Positions 47,845 through 59,812 of a stretch of 64,000 bases of DNA are shown here, in pieces. The stretch comes from Psilocybe azurescens (Eukaryota > Basidiomycota > Agaricomycetes > Agaricales > Agrocybaceae). Below the pieces are notes generated by a model. That model was given only the letters and a program-made list of their open reading frames with translations. It searched no databases and was not told the DNA's origin. Position 1 is the stretch's first letter. Each line of letters begins with the position of its first letter. The stretch is taken from NCBI GenBank assembly GCA_023853785.1, contig JAJIRX010000489.1, positions 248,001 through 312,000 on the forward strand, read 5' to 3'. Made by a program: the position numbers and the translations under genes.

Positions 47845-49500
47845 TTCGAAAGCTGTTTTTAAACCTTGAGTAGTAGTACAATTGGTACTGCTGAAAATCT
47901 GACTGAACTTGAGCCCTTTTATATGATTTACGATGGGATCCTCAACCCTACGCGAATAACGTCTCTTACCATTGACCCAAATCACAGGTTTCCCAACAAA
48001 TCTTTCTATGAGATTCTATTACCCCATGTCCTAGTGGCTAGCTCTGCCTAACAAAAACCTGAGAAAATATTAATCAAGATATTTTTGTAGCGTGTTTATT
48101 TGGGGAGACTTGTCCGGCCTGCCAATGGATTAGGTCATCTGCCCGTCATGTCTCGGCTTGACTGTGTATTTTTTCTACTGAAAATAGTGTACTCGCGTGC
48201 ATAGGCCTCAGGCATAATCTCGCTCCACACTGACCGTTCGTTCTACTTAATTGTACCTAATCAGGAGCTGGGCGCCTATTTGGCCGACGTCTTAGCATAC
48301 GGGCTATAAATAGATCACGGAATTCCCCCCTTGGGCCGTAACGCTTATCGAGTTTATGAGGCATCTATGTAATACTACATAGTAATTCCTGGCCCAATGC
48401 ACAGACGTTGTTAATACCATGGTCCGGACGTAAAGCCGACAGAGTCAATGAAACCGGAAAACTCGACAAGCATATGTACAGATACGCTCTCATGAAGTCA
48501 TGGTAAGCATCTACATACCCAGGCGCATGATGCAGAAATGTTAGATTACTTTAATCTAGCCATGCTAGTAAGACCTTAACCATCTTAATGCGGATCCTGT
48601 GCCTTAGTTCAAGAATGGACGCATGCCACCTTAACTGCTCGATCATCAGGAACTGTCTCTTTTGCCGACACGAAAACATGCCTTTCGAAATGACGTTGGC
48701 ATTGACATCCCTTGTCCAACGCCGAGTCTCTCCAGGTGGTACGCCTGACCTCTTCAAGGAAAAAATCGCCATTACCGGATTGTGAGACAGGCAGAGCAAG
48801 TAACTCGGGTATGCGCAGCTATCGTTAGACATCGTTGAGACGTTCTGAAAGGCATTTCGTGGAAGGAGCCAATGACATGCACGATAAAAACAGAGGTCGA
48901 TCTCGGTATCAAGGCGTGCAACTCTCCATCATCAAGACCCACCTTCGATCAATACGATTCAATAGAAAGGTTAAAGGTCAGAAAACGCCAGTCCGGGTAT
49001 TTAGTAATTGCATCAATGTTTGTTGGCGCAACCTTACTAATTTAAATGAGCAATCCTCCTCGGGAATCGGGGGAAGCAACCCCGGCGCTGCTGGGTCCGT
49101 TAAACGCTTCTCACAAAAAATGGTATTAGTACAAAAATCAGAGCCTTTTTGTGAGTAGTAGTACTTAACTAACCTAGTAAGTGAGACCTATCGATAACCC
49201 AAAAAAGAAGAGAAAAAGGAATACAAAAAGCGAGAATCAGACCCTTCAGAGAAAATCCTAACCTTCTAGTGTACGACAAAGACCAAAAAAAGAAAAAGAG
49301 GAAAAGAGGAAAAGAAAAAGAAAAAAGAAAAGAAAAACGAGCTTCTCTCTAATATCATAAGAGAGCAATGTCCCAATTGAGCCCAAATAACAAGAATGGA
49401 GGAAGGAGTTTAAATGTGGCAATTTGGTAGTTTAGTTGGTGAGTCAAAAAAGTCAAATAGAAACCTTCCAATATATCGAAATACGAGCTTTGATATTCCG
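47845..49500. other. Intergenic region with purine-rich low-complexity tract
   Basis: About 1.6 kb without a supportable gene. Bases 49199-49345 are an imperfect A/G tract on the plus strand. Other short frames (48551-48832, 48835-49158) carry no motif. Confidence 0.45.
49199..49345. repeat. Low-complexity A/G tract
   Basis: Imperfect runs of GAAAAA and AGAGGAAAAG units, densest at about 49285-49337. On the minus strand it is a T/C tract downstream of the adjacent gene. Confidence 0.6.
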
Positions 49501-52500
49501 CTACGTATATTCAGGTAGAGGCGATAGATTGGATAGAGGAAATGTAGATGCGATCCTGGACGGCGCGACGGCCGATGGCGGCCCCCGTGGCGGAGGGGGC
49601 AGGGCAGCAGCAGCAGCAGCGGCAGCCGTATCAAGAACCGGCGTCTGCGCCTTCAAAATCGACGTCGCTTTGACAATTATGTCAACCTCGTTCGACCCCG
49701 TGCCGTTTATTTTCACAGCCTGAGCGATGGCATCCTGGGTTTTGTCCGTCAGCTCGTTGACAGACACGCTCTGGATGGCCACCGTTTCTGTCTGCGGGAC
49801 GGGGACACCACCGCTGGCGACGGTGCGGTCCGCGATGACAGTCTGCGCAGCCTGCAGCACGACATGCTGCGCTGCGACAGCCAGTCGGCGCGAGTCCATA
49901 TGCCCCTTGCCCGAAATTGCCTTATCGTACGCATGCACCGTCTGCTCCAGGACGTGTTTTTGTTTGACGAGGTCTTGAAGCTTGCCTTCTTTAGGAGGAG
50001 ACTGCGAGACGAATTGCGACTCTGCTTCAGTGGTAACGCGTAGGGCAACATTTTGCAAAACCCGGATAACACGTGTGTCATCCATACGAGTTATTCGTGA
50101 GTCAGCCCTGGAAGCAAAAACTGGCATGTGAATTACTGGGAGTGGGCAATCTGGGGAAAGACGATGTACCTTTGAGGGATTTGGAAGAGGGCCGAGTCAC
50201 TTGTGCTTCTTTTTGGGGGTGGTGGTTCGCCAGCAAACGAGGGGCGCCGGGAACGTGAATATGTCACCGAGTCAAGGGCAGAAACAGGCGCTATAGATAT
50301 GTTAAAGGTCATGGAAACCTGGTCCTCCTTGTTATCAAGAGCGAACTGAAGAAATGAATGAATGAAGCTATGAGTCACGGATTCCCTGCAAAGACATGAA
50401 AAAGAACCCGACCTTAGCGATGGCGGTGATCTGACAATCTGCTGCATCAGGAGGAGGAGTACCAGACAACTCTCCGCCTTTCCACGTCAGCCAGGAAGGT
50501 AGATTCGGCGAGCTGTACGTGACCGGTATCTTTTAAAAGAGCATTGAGGGTGCCAAATATGAGGCTTCCACGACCAGCGTAATCCACAATATGCAACATT
50601 GGGAGGGTTACCTGCCAATTTCCGCTGGAAAGGTCTAAACTCCCATTGACCTTCTCCAGTTTTCTTCGCTTCGACGTTCCATATGTGATTGCCTTTGGAT
50701 TTGGCTTTCTTCCCATCCTCATTAAATCGGAGAATATATTTCTGTCTCCAGAGATAATTCCGAGCCTTAGGATCAAATCGCGATCAGCTCTCAAATGCAT
50801 AATCCGTTTAGAGAAAACTCACCTTTTTCATGGGTATTTTATCCCCGTTATATCCATTAAGAACAAGCTAAGAGCGATCTTAAGATTACAAGCGAAGAGC
50901 AGGCAAAAAGTGAACACCAACTTCGTCCATGAATGAGTTGGTGAATGCTTGTATCCGGAACTTGAAAGGACGAAAGTCTGGCGATTCGTCAAGGCGCTGC
51001 ATCTTCTTCGCCATAAGTGTTTGATGGATTTGTTCGCCTTTTGCATCGGTCGCGTCCACTGAAGAGCGAAGCAAACCATCAGATCGAACCATCATCATGG
51101 GAGAAATGGAGTATAGAAAGCCTTACAATTGGAACACAACTTGTTCAAAAATTCAAAGAAAATCCTGTCAACATCGAATAGATATTCCGCCGGTAGTTCC
51201 GAAGCAGCTGATGCTGACTGTCGATCACCCGGGCCCTAAAAAGAGTCATAACACGTCAGTTATCGACGTAACAAAAACGTATTTTTAGAGGCAAAAAAAA
51301 ACGTCAGAAAGAGAAGAGAATCTCTCTCACATGATGAGATACTGTCTTCCCAGAAGTGCTCTCATCAGAATCAGAATCGTCTTCGTCGTCTTCGTCATCA
51401 CTCGGAGAATTGTGCGAATGTGAAGGAGCGTTTATCGAAAAGGATGCAGTCCTTTTCGTGGCGATAGTAGACGAACTGGTGCCCGCTGCTTCAGAGCCCA
51501 TACGCCAGTTTGACTGGCTTCCGCCGCCGCGCGAAGAGGAGCTGGGAACTTTCTGACCATGATAAGCGGACGTCGCTGCATCCGAATAAGGTTGCTCGCT
51601 GTATGAGAACGTGTTGTACAAGTTCCTAAAATTCGTGCCACTTATCGAGCCCGAGCGCGACATTCTGCCGATCGCTGGAGTGCCGCCATTTTGCTGGTTC
51701 GTGAGAGGTTGGGCGACAGGGGCTTGCAGACCAATGGGAGCAAATGGACTACTGGATGGAACAGTGGCTAAAGCACCCAGATTAGTGAGAGGGCCAGGCA
51801 CCGAGCCTGCAGAGAGAGAATGGTGGTGTCTGGTAGGGACGATGGGATCAGACCAGGTGTTATGGAAAGCTGGCGGCGAGATCGCAGTGTTCAAGGGCAA
51901 GGACGCGGCAGTAGGCGTTCCTGGAATAAATGCGGGAGTTGCGGCAGGGCCAGGCGGTTGTTGTTTGATAGTGCCAAAGGAGTTATTCGCCACAAATGCG
52001 GATGGAGGTGTCGGAGGCCGTGACGGTGGGCGTGACTTTGGAACGACTGGCACGGCAGGAACTACTGGATAGGTAGTGGAAGGAGGGAACGCTAATGATG
52101 CTGCAGGAGGAGTAGCTGCGTCTTGCATAGTTAGTATGAGTGGGGTGTCGTCTTGAGGCTCCCTTTTCAACGCTTTCACGGACCGATGCTCCTCAAGCTC
52201 AGAGGCACACCGTTTGCGAGATTGATCCGATACCGCCAGATGGTTTGACTCAACAGCATTATCGGATGGAGGGAAGGGAGGTGCAAAAAGAGGTATCGTT
52301 GGCTGAGGATGCACGGTTGGCACAGGAGTAGCTATAGCATACGAATGAGGTTCTGACCCATTAACAGTCATAGTCTTGAGCATTTGCATGACCTGTTCAA
52401 TGCGATCTTTGAGCTCGCCGACTTTCGTCGTCTGTTCGGGACCATGACAATGTTCAAATGCATCCCCGGCATCGATTGCAGTAATTGCAATACTAAATAT

Positions 52501-53272
52501 CACATGTTATTCAAGTAACAAAGATATGCCAAAAGAGGAAAAGATAGCTTACTCTTTCAACAGCTTTCCAATCAGCGTCTGTGGTTGCTGGTGGGAAATG
52601 GACTCCTCTAGAGCGCTAGTGCTGCTGCCTGAACTGATAGAAGTCGGGTACTCGGTTGCGCCGTTGTGTAAGCTCGGAGGCGACAACGAGGGGGAAGGAC
52701 GAAGGTGGCGACAGGGACGTGTTCGCCCTGCTTCGGCCCCCGTGGGTAGGTACGGGGTCCAGAGCAGATTCAAGCGAGGACGTAACACCAGCGCCATAAG
52801 ACGAGGACGTGCCGTGTACTGAAGGGGACGGGACTTGGGACTGAGGCGGCGACGCGGACAGCGTGCGCACGTCCGACGGCGACACATCCAGAACTTCAGA
52901 CGAGGACACCATGGCAAACGGGTCTGTCACCAGGCCCATATCAAACGGCGTTGTGGACAGAGGATCCAGGGACGACTCCATGGCGGCATTCATAAAAACT
53001 GGCATAGGAAGGTCAGAAATGGATAAATGCATTGATGGACTAAATCCATTAACAGCAAGCTCTGGCTGGTTAGACAAAAAAGACAGATTCTGTTCTTGGG
53101 ATGGCAAGAGCATGGGCAAGGCTGCTGGGTGGACGAGCTCGGGGTGCACAGGGGGCATGAATGGAGGCTGCAGGATCTCGTCGTTGAGCAGCCGCAGGAT
53201 GGGGGTGGTATCCATTTCGCCGAGACTTGGGGCTAGCGTTGTTTCCTGGTCGTAGTGGACGATCATGTCCAT
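49501..53272 (-). CDS. Large conserved basidiomycete protein with putative-Ig-like region
   Basis: One long minus-strand gene, joined because splicing links two frames that look like separate genes. The N-terminal part (from 53272) is Pro/Ser/Ala rich, followed by a leucine-zipper-like stretch (TTKVGELKDRIEQVMQMLKT) and a Ser/Asp-rich tail. Conserved blocks then follow: VDRIFFEFLNKLCSN, LDATDAKGEQIHQTLMAKKM, DESPDFRPFKFRIQAFTN, RNYLWRQKYILRFNEDGKK, KGNHIWNVEAKKTGEGQWEF, VTYSSPNLPSWLTWKGGELS and GTPPPDAADCQITAIA. The last two resemble a putative Ig (He_PIG) module. A helical C-terminus (ADSRITRMDDTRVIRVLQNV) ends in an Ala run. I recall this combination only from uncharacterised mushroom proteins. 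Breaks: one base missing at 50531-50539 and another frame change at about 52650-52700. A regulatory nuclear role is only a guess. Confidence 0.7.
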
Positions 53273-53765
53273 GCCAGACGCAACACTGGCAGCCTTTCAG
53301 GCTGGCAAGGACCTAAATATCGAAATGCAGCCCAGTGTGTACGGGTGCGTGTGTGCTCAGTGCTCAGACCCCCAGTGAAGGAGGTTGTGGTTGTGGTAGA
53401 AGTAGTGGCTCAGATTAACGGGACTATGGTGGCAATGTAAAGGCCAGATTTGCAGATCAACTTGAAGCTCCGTTAGTTAAATGTCGTCACATATGTCACA
53501 CGCTTGCCCATGACTAGTATCGATTCATCAATTTCACATCGATGATCCTGCCCACTGGCGCACCTGACTTTTCAATACTTAACTATTACAGACACAAGAT
53601 CAATAACAAAAACATAAACACGGCCGCTTCGCTCTGACCCTGATCCGATCCAGCCTAATAAACACGGATGGGGGAAACATCTTAAATCTTAAATCCCCTT
53701 TGCCGGGAAACATAACGCGATAGACTCCTGAATCTGAATCAACTTCGCGGCCTCTGACAGCGTGA
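53273..53765. other. Intergenic region upstream of the Ig-like-region gene
   Basis: About 490 bases containing that gene's promoter and the LUC7 3' end. No coding signal. Confidence 0.4.
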
Positions 53766-55177
53766 TCAGAACCTCCGTCTCGGGCTTCTCGAGCGCTCTC
53801 TGTCCCTGCGTCTGTCGCTGCGCCACGGATCAGCACAAGAATGAACAAGAAATGAGGCCAACACGCAGTGAAAATGCTTACTCGTAGCGTGAAGACGGTC
53901 GGTCATACCCTCCTCCCCGTTCTCGATCGCCCCTGTCCCTGTAGTCGTCACCCCCGCGCGATGAGCGGTAATCACCACCCCGGGACGAGGAGGCCCTGAC
54001 GGCGGCGCAGCGCCAGATCCCCCAGATGGGATAGAGCTTGGAGGATTCATCTTTCGTTTCTCGCGCTCCTCTTTAAATTTTTGAAGCATGTTCCTCAGCT
54101 CGTGGTATCCCAGATGCATCTAAAGGGAAAAGGAAACGTCGCGTCAATTTCAAATACAAAGCATAAGGCTTTTGCGCGTGGGAGCGGAGAAGCTTGGGCT
54201 TTGTAACGCACTTTACCGCCAAAATGATCCGCGAGACGGCGGTCAGAGTCGAGAACGGAAAGGTAGGCACCGCAAACGTCACAGACGCGTAGTTTCTGGT
54301 GACCTGAAGCGCCTGAGGTATCGGTGAGTTGTTGCAACTCGCGCTAAATGAAAGAGAGTTTTGCGTCAAGACAGTCGTCATCATAACAAACAAGCTCCAG
54401 ACAGACGCACCTCCTTGTCAGCCTTTTCACTCTTCAAAGCCTCGATAGCCGCCATTTCGCGCATCGACTCGTCCACCTTTCCTTGCTCACCTAAGAAGAA
54501 CCCGTAAGCAAACCACCCTGCACATACAGCTAGCAACCATTCTTACCAAGACTCTCAATTTTCTCCGTTCCTCCTTGAATAGCAAGTTCAATTTCCGCGA
54601 TTTCCCTCATCTAAGAGCAATAGAAACAGCCACCATGCTCATTAAGTAACCTCTTCATACAATGGATGAATGAATGAAACACTACACACCAAATTCGTCG
54701 TTTTCGCGTTCTCTTCGGGCGTCTTCTCCAACCGGCGGTGCGCAGCTCGAATCCTTCGATCACACTCGTCCACGAACGCAAAGATGTTGGCTTCATATTC
54801 CATCTGGAACCGGTTGAAAATAGGGTCGCTGGGGTTCGCTTCTTTCGCCGCAATATATTCGGTTTTCAGACGCTCCGTGTGTGACTTGGGACAAGCACCC
54901 AAGTCCATTTTCTACCCGCAAGTATCAGCACACATCATTCAGAGCAGCACATTGTCTAGAGCATAACTCACCGTGTTCGTGAACAGAGCATGTGGACACG
55001 TTCCGCACAAGAAGTTCCTGCAGACCTTTTCATCGGACCAGACAAGATTGGCGTTGGCAACTCCCATAGCTTCAGGGCCCATCATTTGCTGCTCTAGAAT
55101 ATTAGAAGGTAACTTTACTGTGGAAATCATTTGCGTACCTCCAAGAGCTTGCGCTGCATCTCTGCTAACCGGCCCAT
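53766..55177 (-). CDS. LUC7: LUC7-type U1 snRNP splicing factor
   Basis: Luc7 stabilises U1 snRNP on 5' splice sites. The minus-strand start is MGRLAEMQRKLLEEQQMMGP. It continues NANLVWSDEKVCRNFLCGTC with the first CCCH finger (C-x5-C-x6-H, ending DLGACPKSH), YEANIFAFVDECDRRIRAAH, a coiled coil (EIELAIQEGTEKIESLGEQG), and the second finger LRVCDVCGAYLSVLDSDRRL. Then GGKMHLGYHELRNMLQKFKE and a C-terminal Arg/Asp/Gly-Ser tail ending ERSRSPRRRF. All LUC7 landmarks are in order. One base seems missing from three C at 53994-53996 (plus strand). In the shifted frame the tail reads SRGGDYRSSRGGDDYRDRG, as expected for an RS/RG-rich tail. About six introns. Confidence 0.92.
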
Positions 55178-55860
55178 TTTGAATAATAGCGCTCGTTAAC
55201 GGAAACTTGAAAGGTGGTCACTGGTTAACCGTTAATTGGTGGAGGACAACATTTATTTGTTTGTGTTGCTTTCGAAACCTCAGCCTTCCTAAAATGGAAT
55301 ACAGCCGAGCGGTCCGGAGGTACTAGTTTGACTTAAGAGACGCACACTCACCTGCCTGGAGTCTGGACCCATGGGGAGCGAACCAAGGAGGGATAAATTA
55401 AGTTTTGGACCCTTCGTCGCGTTGAGAACATGTTCAGATAAGAGAAAGGCTCAAGAAGTGAATTTAATTAACTTCACAAGAAAGAGAAAATTATAAGACT
55501 CATCAAGTGCTTTATATGTTACAAACTTTACGACATCAAACTACTAGCTGGTACGCTATAATTAAACACGGAGAGAATAACAGGCAATTATGTACAGTGA
55601 ATGAGGTGATGACGAATTGACTATGTGCAAAAAGGACAAAGGAAAACATATGAAAGTAATGACTATGGAAATGATTATATGGAAAGACTAGTGTAGGTAA
55701 AAATATGTATTTGATGAAAAGAACCAAGGGATGTCTCTTGAAGATTCGAATGTGTGGATATGGGACAGTTGAAAAAATGATTTTGGGACAAAAAAATTGG
55801 GGATTGCATATGTATGTGGGTGACAACAGGAAAAAAGGATGAAAAGACAAAGCGCGGGGA
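55178..55860. other. Intergenic region between LUC7 and the J-domain gene
   Basis: About 680 bases. A long minus-strand frame continues through it only because of the frameshift in the neighbouring gene, and its composition is T-rich and non-coding. It contains the LUC7 promoter and the 3' flank of the J-domain gene. Confidence 0.45.
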
Positions 55861-57696
55861 CTAATGAACCGGGCGTGTGTGGTGCGAGCCTCGACCACGA
55901 CCTCTACCACGACCTCTACCTCTGTAGTAATTCTGTTTTGGCGGTGCATTATTTTGGGCCTGGTTTTGCGGTTGAGACGACCCAGGGTTGTGTGGGGTTT
56001 CACATTCACATTCTCCCTGGTTCCGTTTGGCAAGGACGACTCTTTCTTAGGAACGCGTGGAGGCACAGACGGTTTTGGAGAATACCGCTCTAAGAGCTTA
56101 ACGATATCTCCACACTTCTCTGATTGCGTTGGGCCAGTGCCCTTGAGTTTCCGGAAGCCCTCATCTGACGTTGCCCAGGCCAGAGATTGACTGATCTCGG
56201 ACGCAGATGCCATCTTCTTATCCAGAATTATCCAGACGAGCTCTGGCTCGCGAGATTCCAAAGACAGCGCGAGCAAGCTAGAGAAGGAGCACTGCTCGCA
56301 ATCGTAGATGCGCTCAGAGTCTTCTTCCTTGGGTGGGTAAGTCTCCAAAAATATTTCACGATAGCGAGCTGTCCGTGTTTCAGAGCCAGATGGAAGGCTG
56401 TCAGGCCTTCTGTATTCCTCTCTTCTGGGTCAGCACCTAAGGGTGAAGTTAATACGTGTATGATCGACAACTGTCACGATAAGACATGGCTTACTATGGG
56501 AATCAAGCCACTTGACCAATCCAAGATCGCCACTTTTAGTGGCAATATGAAGAAGTGTCTCTTGGAGGTCCGACGGCGTAGATTTGACAAACGTAGAACA
56601 TCCAGGTTTAATCTCTCCGCCAGCTGCATCGATGCCATCTTCCCATACGCCTTTTTGACTAGGTCAGATTTTCCCTTGCGAGCTGCGGAGAAAACAGATG
56701 ATCTGATATTTTGGGCGCTTCGCAGGATCTCCTTGGTTCGCTCTTCTGATGATTTGCGATTGGCCTCCAACTGGGCTTTCTTTGCTTCTACTTTCTTCTT
56801 CTGACGCTCCTCCGCTTCCAGACGTTCTGTGAAAAACATTCCAGAAAACATGGCTTTGAGTATTTTCAAAGCAAACCAACCTTGCTCTCTCTCCCTCGCT
56901 GCTCTTTCCTTGCGGGCAATCGCTTGTTGCTTCCTGCGTTGTTCGGCGGCAACCTGTTGTTCTCTAGAACGACGCAGGTGCTCCTGATATTCCTCTGGAG
57001 ACTGGTATTTTCCTGTTTCTGAATGCCTAATAAAACATTTGTACACATGCATTGAAATAAAAGAGTTATAAAGACTGACGAGTTCGATGGGACTCCCGAC
57101 GCCCAAATTGATACATCCTATCAGCCATTATATTTTCAAAGACATGCCTGCAAAGTTTTAGAATAGCGTATTTTACGACAGATGTTTAAAGGTTTTACAT
57201 ATAAAATTGCGTGAGGTCTTCTTCTTCATCGTCAAAATAGTCATCGTCGTAATAGTCGTATAAATCGCCCTCATCATCAGACATTTCATAACCATGATCG
57301 TATGCATGGTGATGATGATGGTGGAACGGGTTGAAGTTGAAGAACGGACCACCTCTTGGAATTGACGTGTCGGAAGAACCGTCGAGGTGTTCCACGAGGA
57401 CGCGGTAGGCCTCGCCAACACGCTGAAACTCTGCAGTCGCCTCTGGGTTGTCTGGGTTCTTGTCCGGGTGGGTGCGCAAGGACATCTGGCAGTCTCGTAT
57501 GTGGGTCCACGCATTTTCCTTTATGCAGAAAAAAAGCTGACCTGCTTGTAGGCGGTTTTCACCACCTCGGCTTCCAAAGCAACCCCCTTCTGTGCAAATG
57601 AGACAAATTTTCGAAGACAAGGAGCCGCATAGTTACCTCAAGACCAAGGATAGAGAGCGCATCGTCGACACCAAGAGAGTTGGCACTGCGCCTCAT
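55861..57696 (-). CDS. J-domain protein with coiled coil, ankyrin-like repeats and RG-rich tail
   Basis: Joined from exons that look like separate genes. From 57696 on the minus strand: MRRSANSLGVDDALSILGLE, then KTAYKQMSLRTHPDKNPDNP with the HPD motif that activates Hsp70 ATPase. A His-run (HHHHHH) and acidic stretch follow, then a long charged coiled coil (RREQQVAAEQRRKQQ-like, RLEAEERQKKKVEAKKAQLE). Ankyrin-like repeats come next (QETLLHIATKSGDLGLVKWL, NTEGLTAFHLALKHGQLAIV, SLLALSLESREPELVW). The tail is Gln/Asn/Pro rich, then QNYYRGRGRGRGRGRGSHH. That tail is reached only if four G at 55994-55997 (plus strand) should be five. As written the frame runs past the stop at 55861-55863. A ribosome- or RNA-linked chaperone role, as in zuotin, is inference. 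Confidence 0.78.
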
Positions 57697-57917
57697 ACTT
57701 GGCGGTATAAAAGACAGAGAGGTTCTTTGATGGGTTGAGCGGAAAACAGCAGGCAGTTCCCTGACGCGTTTACCTAATGAGGCGTCAATGTAAAAATGTC
57801 AAGATCGCGCATTTTTAACCATTTTCAGCAGGTCTTTTCTTCCTTGAGACAAGTTTGACGCGAAAGTCTCTTTCAACGCGTCGCGCTTGCACAAGTCACG
57901 ACGCCGTGGTCAGACTC

Positions 57918-59683
57918 ATGCCATTACCCGACACAACCGCGCCAAATGTGACAACGGTGGGCAACGCAGTCATAGACTCTCAGGCCATTCCCGTGCAATT
58001 GCCGGATCCCGTCTCTGGTCCTGTTGCTGCTCCCTCTTTCCTGCAATCCTTCCTCAATGACAAGTGCGTACTATTGCTTATGTGTTCAGCACACAAATCA
58101 CCTGAGTTTTCATCAAGTGCAGTCCCTACTTCCAGGCAGGATTCGGCCTCATGGTCAGTTCCACCCAAATTCACCGTCGACTTAACTCAAGCTATCTGTA
58201 CTCATTTAGGGCGTGGGCGTAGGCCTCACCGTCTTGCGCAAAGGCCTTGTGGTCGGAACGACCGCCCTTCGACGGCGCATGCTGGTCACTCTGGAGATCA
58301 ACAACAAAGACAGAGCCTACGAGTGGTTCCTCGCCTGGATGTCCCACCAAAGCGCCGTGCAGGCGCAACAGAAGAGCAGATTCGCGCCCTGGACCCGCAG
58401 CCACCAGCTCAGCGTCGAGACGACCGTCGAGCAGCGCAAGAACGGCAGCTCGTCCGCTCTCTTCAAACTAGTTGCCGGCCCCGGGACACATTATGTCCAA
58501 TACAAAGGTGCATGGATGCAGGTGTGTTGTAAAATCCCCGCGGCTGATGCTGATTCTAACTGACCACCATTCATTCAGGTGAAACGCGAACGCGAAACAA
58601 GATCTATGCAGTTGATGTCAGGCACCCCTTGGGAGACCGTCACTCTAACTACTCTATCTCGCGACAGAAAATTCTTCCCTCAGCTACTCAGCGAAGCGAG
58701 AGACCTGGCAATGCGCGGGCAAGAGGGAAAGCTAGTCATACACACCGCCTGGGGCACTCGAATGGCGGCCATTCGGCCAACCACGGCTAAAAAGACCGCT
58801 TAAAAGCGTCGTGCTCGCTCCAGGAGTAGCAGAAAACATCGAAAGCGACATCAAATCTTTCTTAGACAGACGCCAGTGGTATGCCGATAGAGGTTTGCTC
58901 GTTTAATTTTTTATTATAACTCCTAGCCGGAATGGCTTACCTTTGTCCAAGGTATCCCTTATCGTCGAGGTTATTTATTACACGGTCCACCAGGGTCTGG
59001 CAAAACATCATTCATTCAGGCACTCGCCGGTGCCCTATCCTACGACATATGCGTGCTCAATCTATCAGAACGCGGACTCGCAGACGATAAACTATTCCAC
59101 CTCCTCTCAAATGCCCCAGAGCGCAGTTTCGTTCTGATCGAAGACATCGACGCAGCGTTCAACAAACGCGTACAGACCAGTGAAGACGGGTAAGTGATCA
59201 CTGTTCACTAAAAAGCCCACTCCCATCACACAGCCCCTTTCTCATTCGTATTCATTCATTCATTTCACTTCAAGGTATCAATCTTCTGTGACATTCTCTG
59301 GGTTCTTAAATGCTCTGGATGGCGTTGCGTCCGGGGAAGAACGCGTTATATTCATGACTACCAATCACGTCGCGAAACTAGACCCTGCCTTAATTCGACC
59401 CGGCAGAGTCGATCTCAGTGAACTCATCGACGACGCAACACCCGCACAGGCACGCATCCTCTTTGATCGCTTCTACGGAGGAGGCGGAAAAAGTGACACA
59501 CCAGAGAGCCTGAAAACCGAGGACGTGACGAAGCTGTCCACGATTCTAGGAGATATCGTAGGAGAGGAAATGGGGAAAGGGAGGAGGGTTAGCATGGCTG
59601 CTTTGCAAGGGTTCTTCATCCGCAACGATGCCCAGGATGCGGTAGCGAAATGCCACGATCTATTTATGCCTAAACGGACATGA
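57918..59683 (+). CDS. BCS1-like mitochondrial AAA ATPase
   Basis: BCS1 translocates folded Rieske Fe-S protein across the inner membrane during complex III assembly. After a short leader (start 57918) come [20 protein letters not shown], the transmembrane segment, then the BCS1-N domain ([42 protein letters not shown]). The AAA module follows: Walker [21 protein letters not shown], Walker [13 protein letters not shown], and the second region of homology [20 protein letters not shown] ... ALIRPGRVD with its Arg fingers. Seven predicted exons; the last starts near 59277. One surplus base near 58757-58761 (GGCACTCGAATGG) breaks the frame before WRPFGQP. Everything else is intact. Fungi have several BCS1 paralogues, so orthology to Bcs1 itself is not certain. 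Confidence 0.85.
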
Positions 59684-59812
59684 TGGTATGTGTGTAGGGT
59701 GTAGGGTAGGTAGAGACAGGCAACCTGCAGGTTTTCATTTCGTTAATCGTGGACAGCTATAATATATATATATTGAATCTATACTCGTACATAAATGGAC
59801 TGGCAGGACCCT

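Noticed and set aside
51611..52072. Gly-rich plus-strand frame
   Set aside because: Antisense to the Pro/Ser-rich exon of the large minus-strand gene.
55536..55860. Continuation of the long minus-strand frame past the J-domain gene
   Set aside because: Arises from the frameshift at 55994; composition is T-rich and hydrophobic without pattern, and the RG tail frame stops at 55861.
56187..56804. 205-residue plus-strand frame
   Set aside because: Antisense to the ankyrin and coiled-coil exons of the J-domain gene.
57305..57325. CAT-rich stretch as a microsatellite
   Set aside because: It encodes the His run of the J-domain protein and is too short to treat as a separate repeat.
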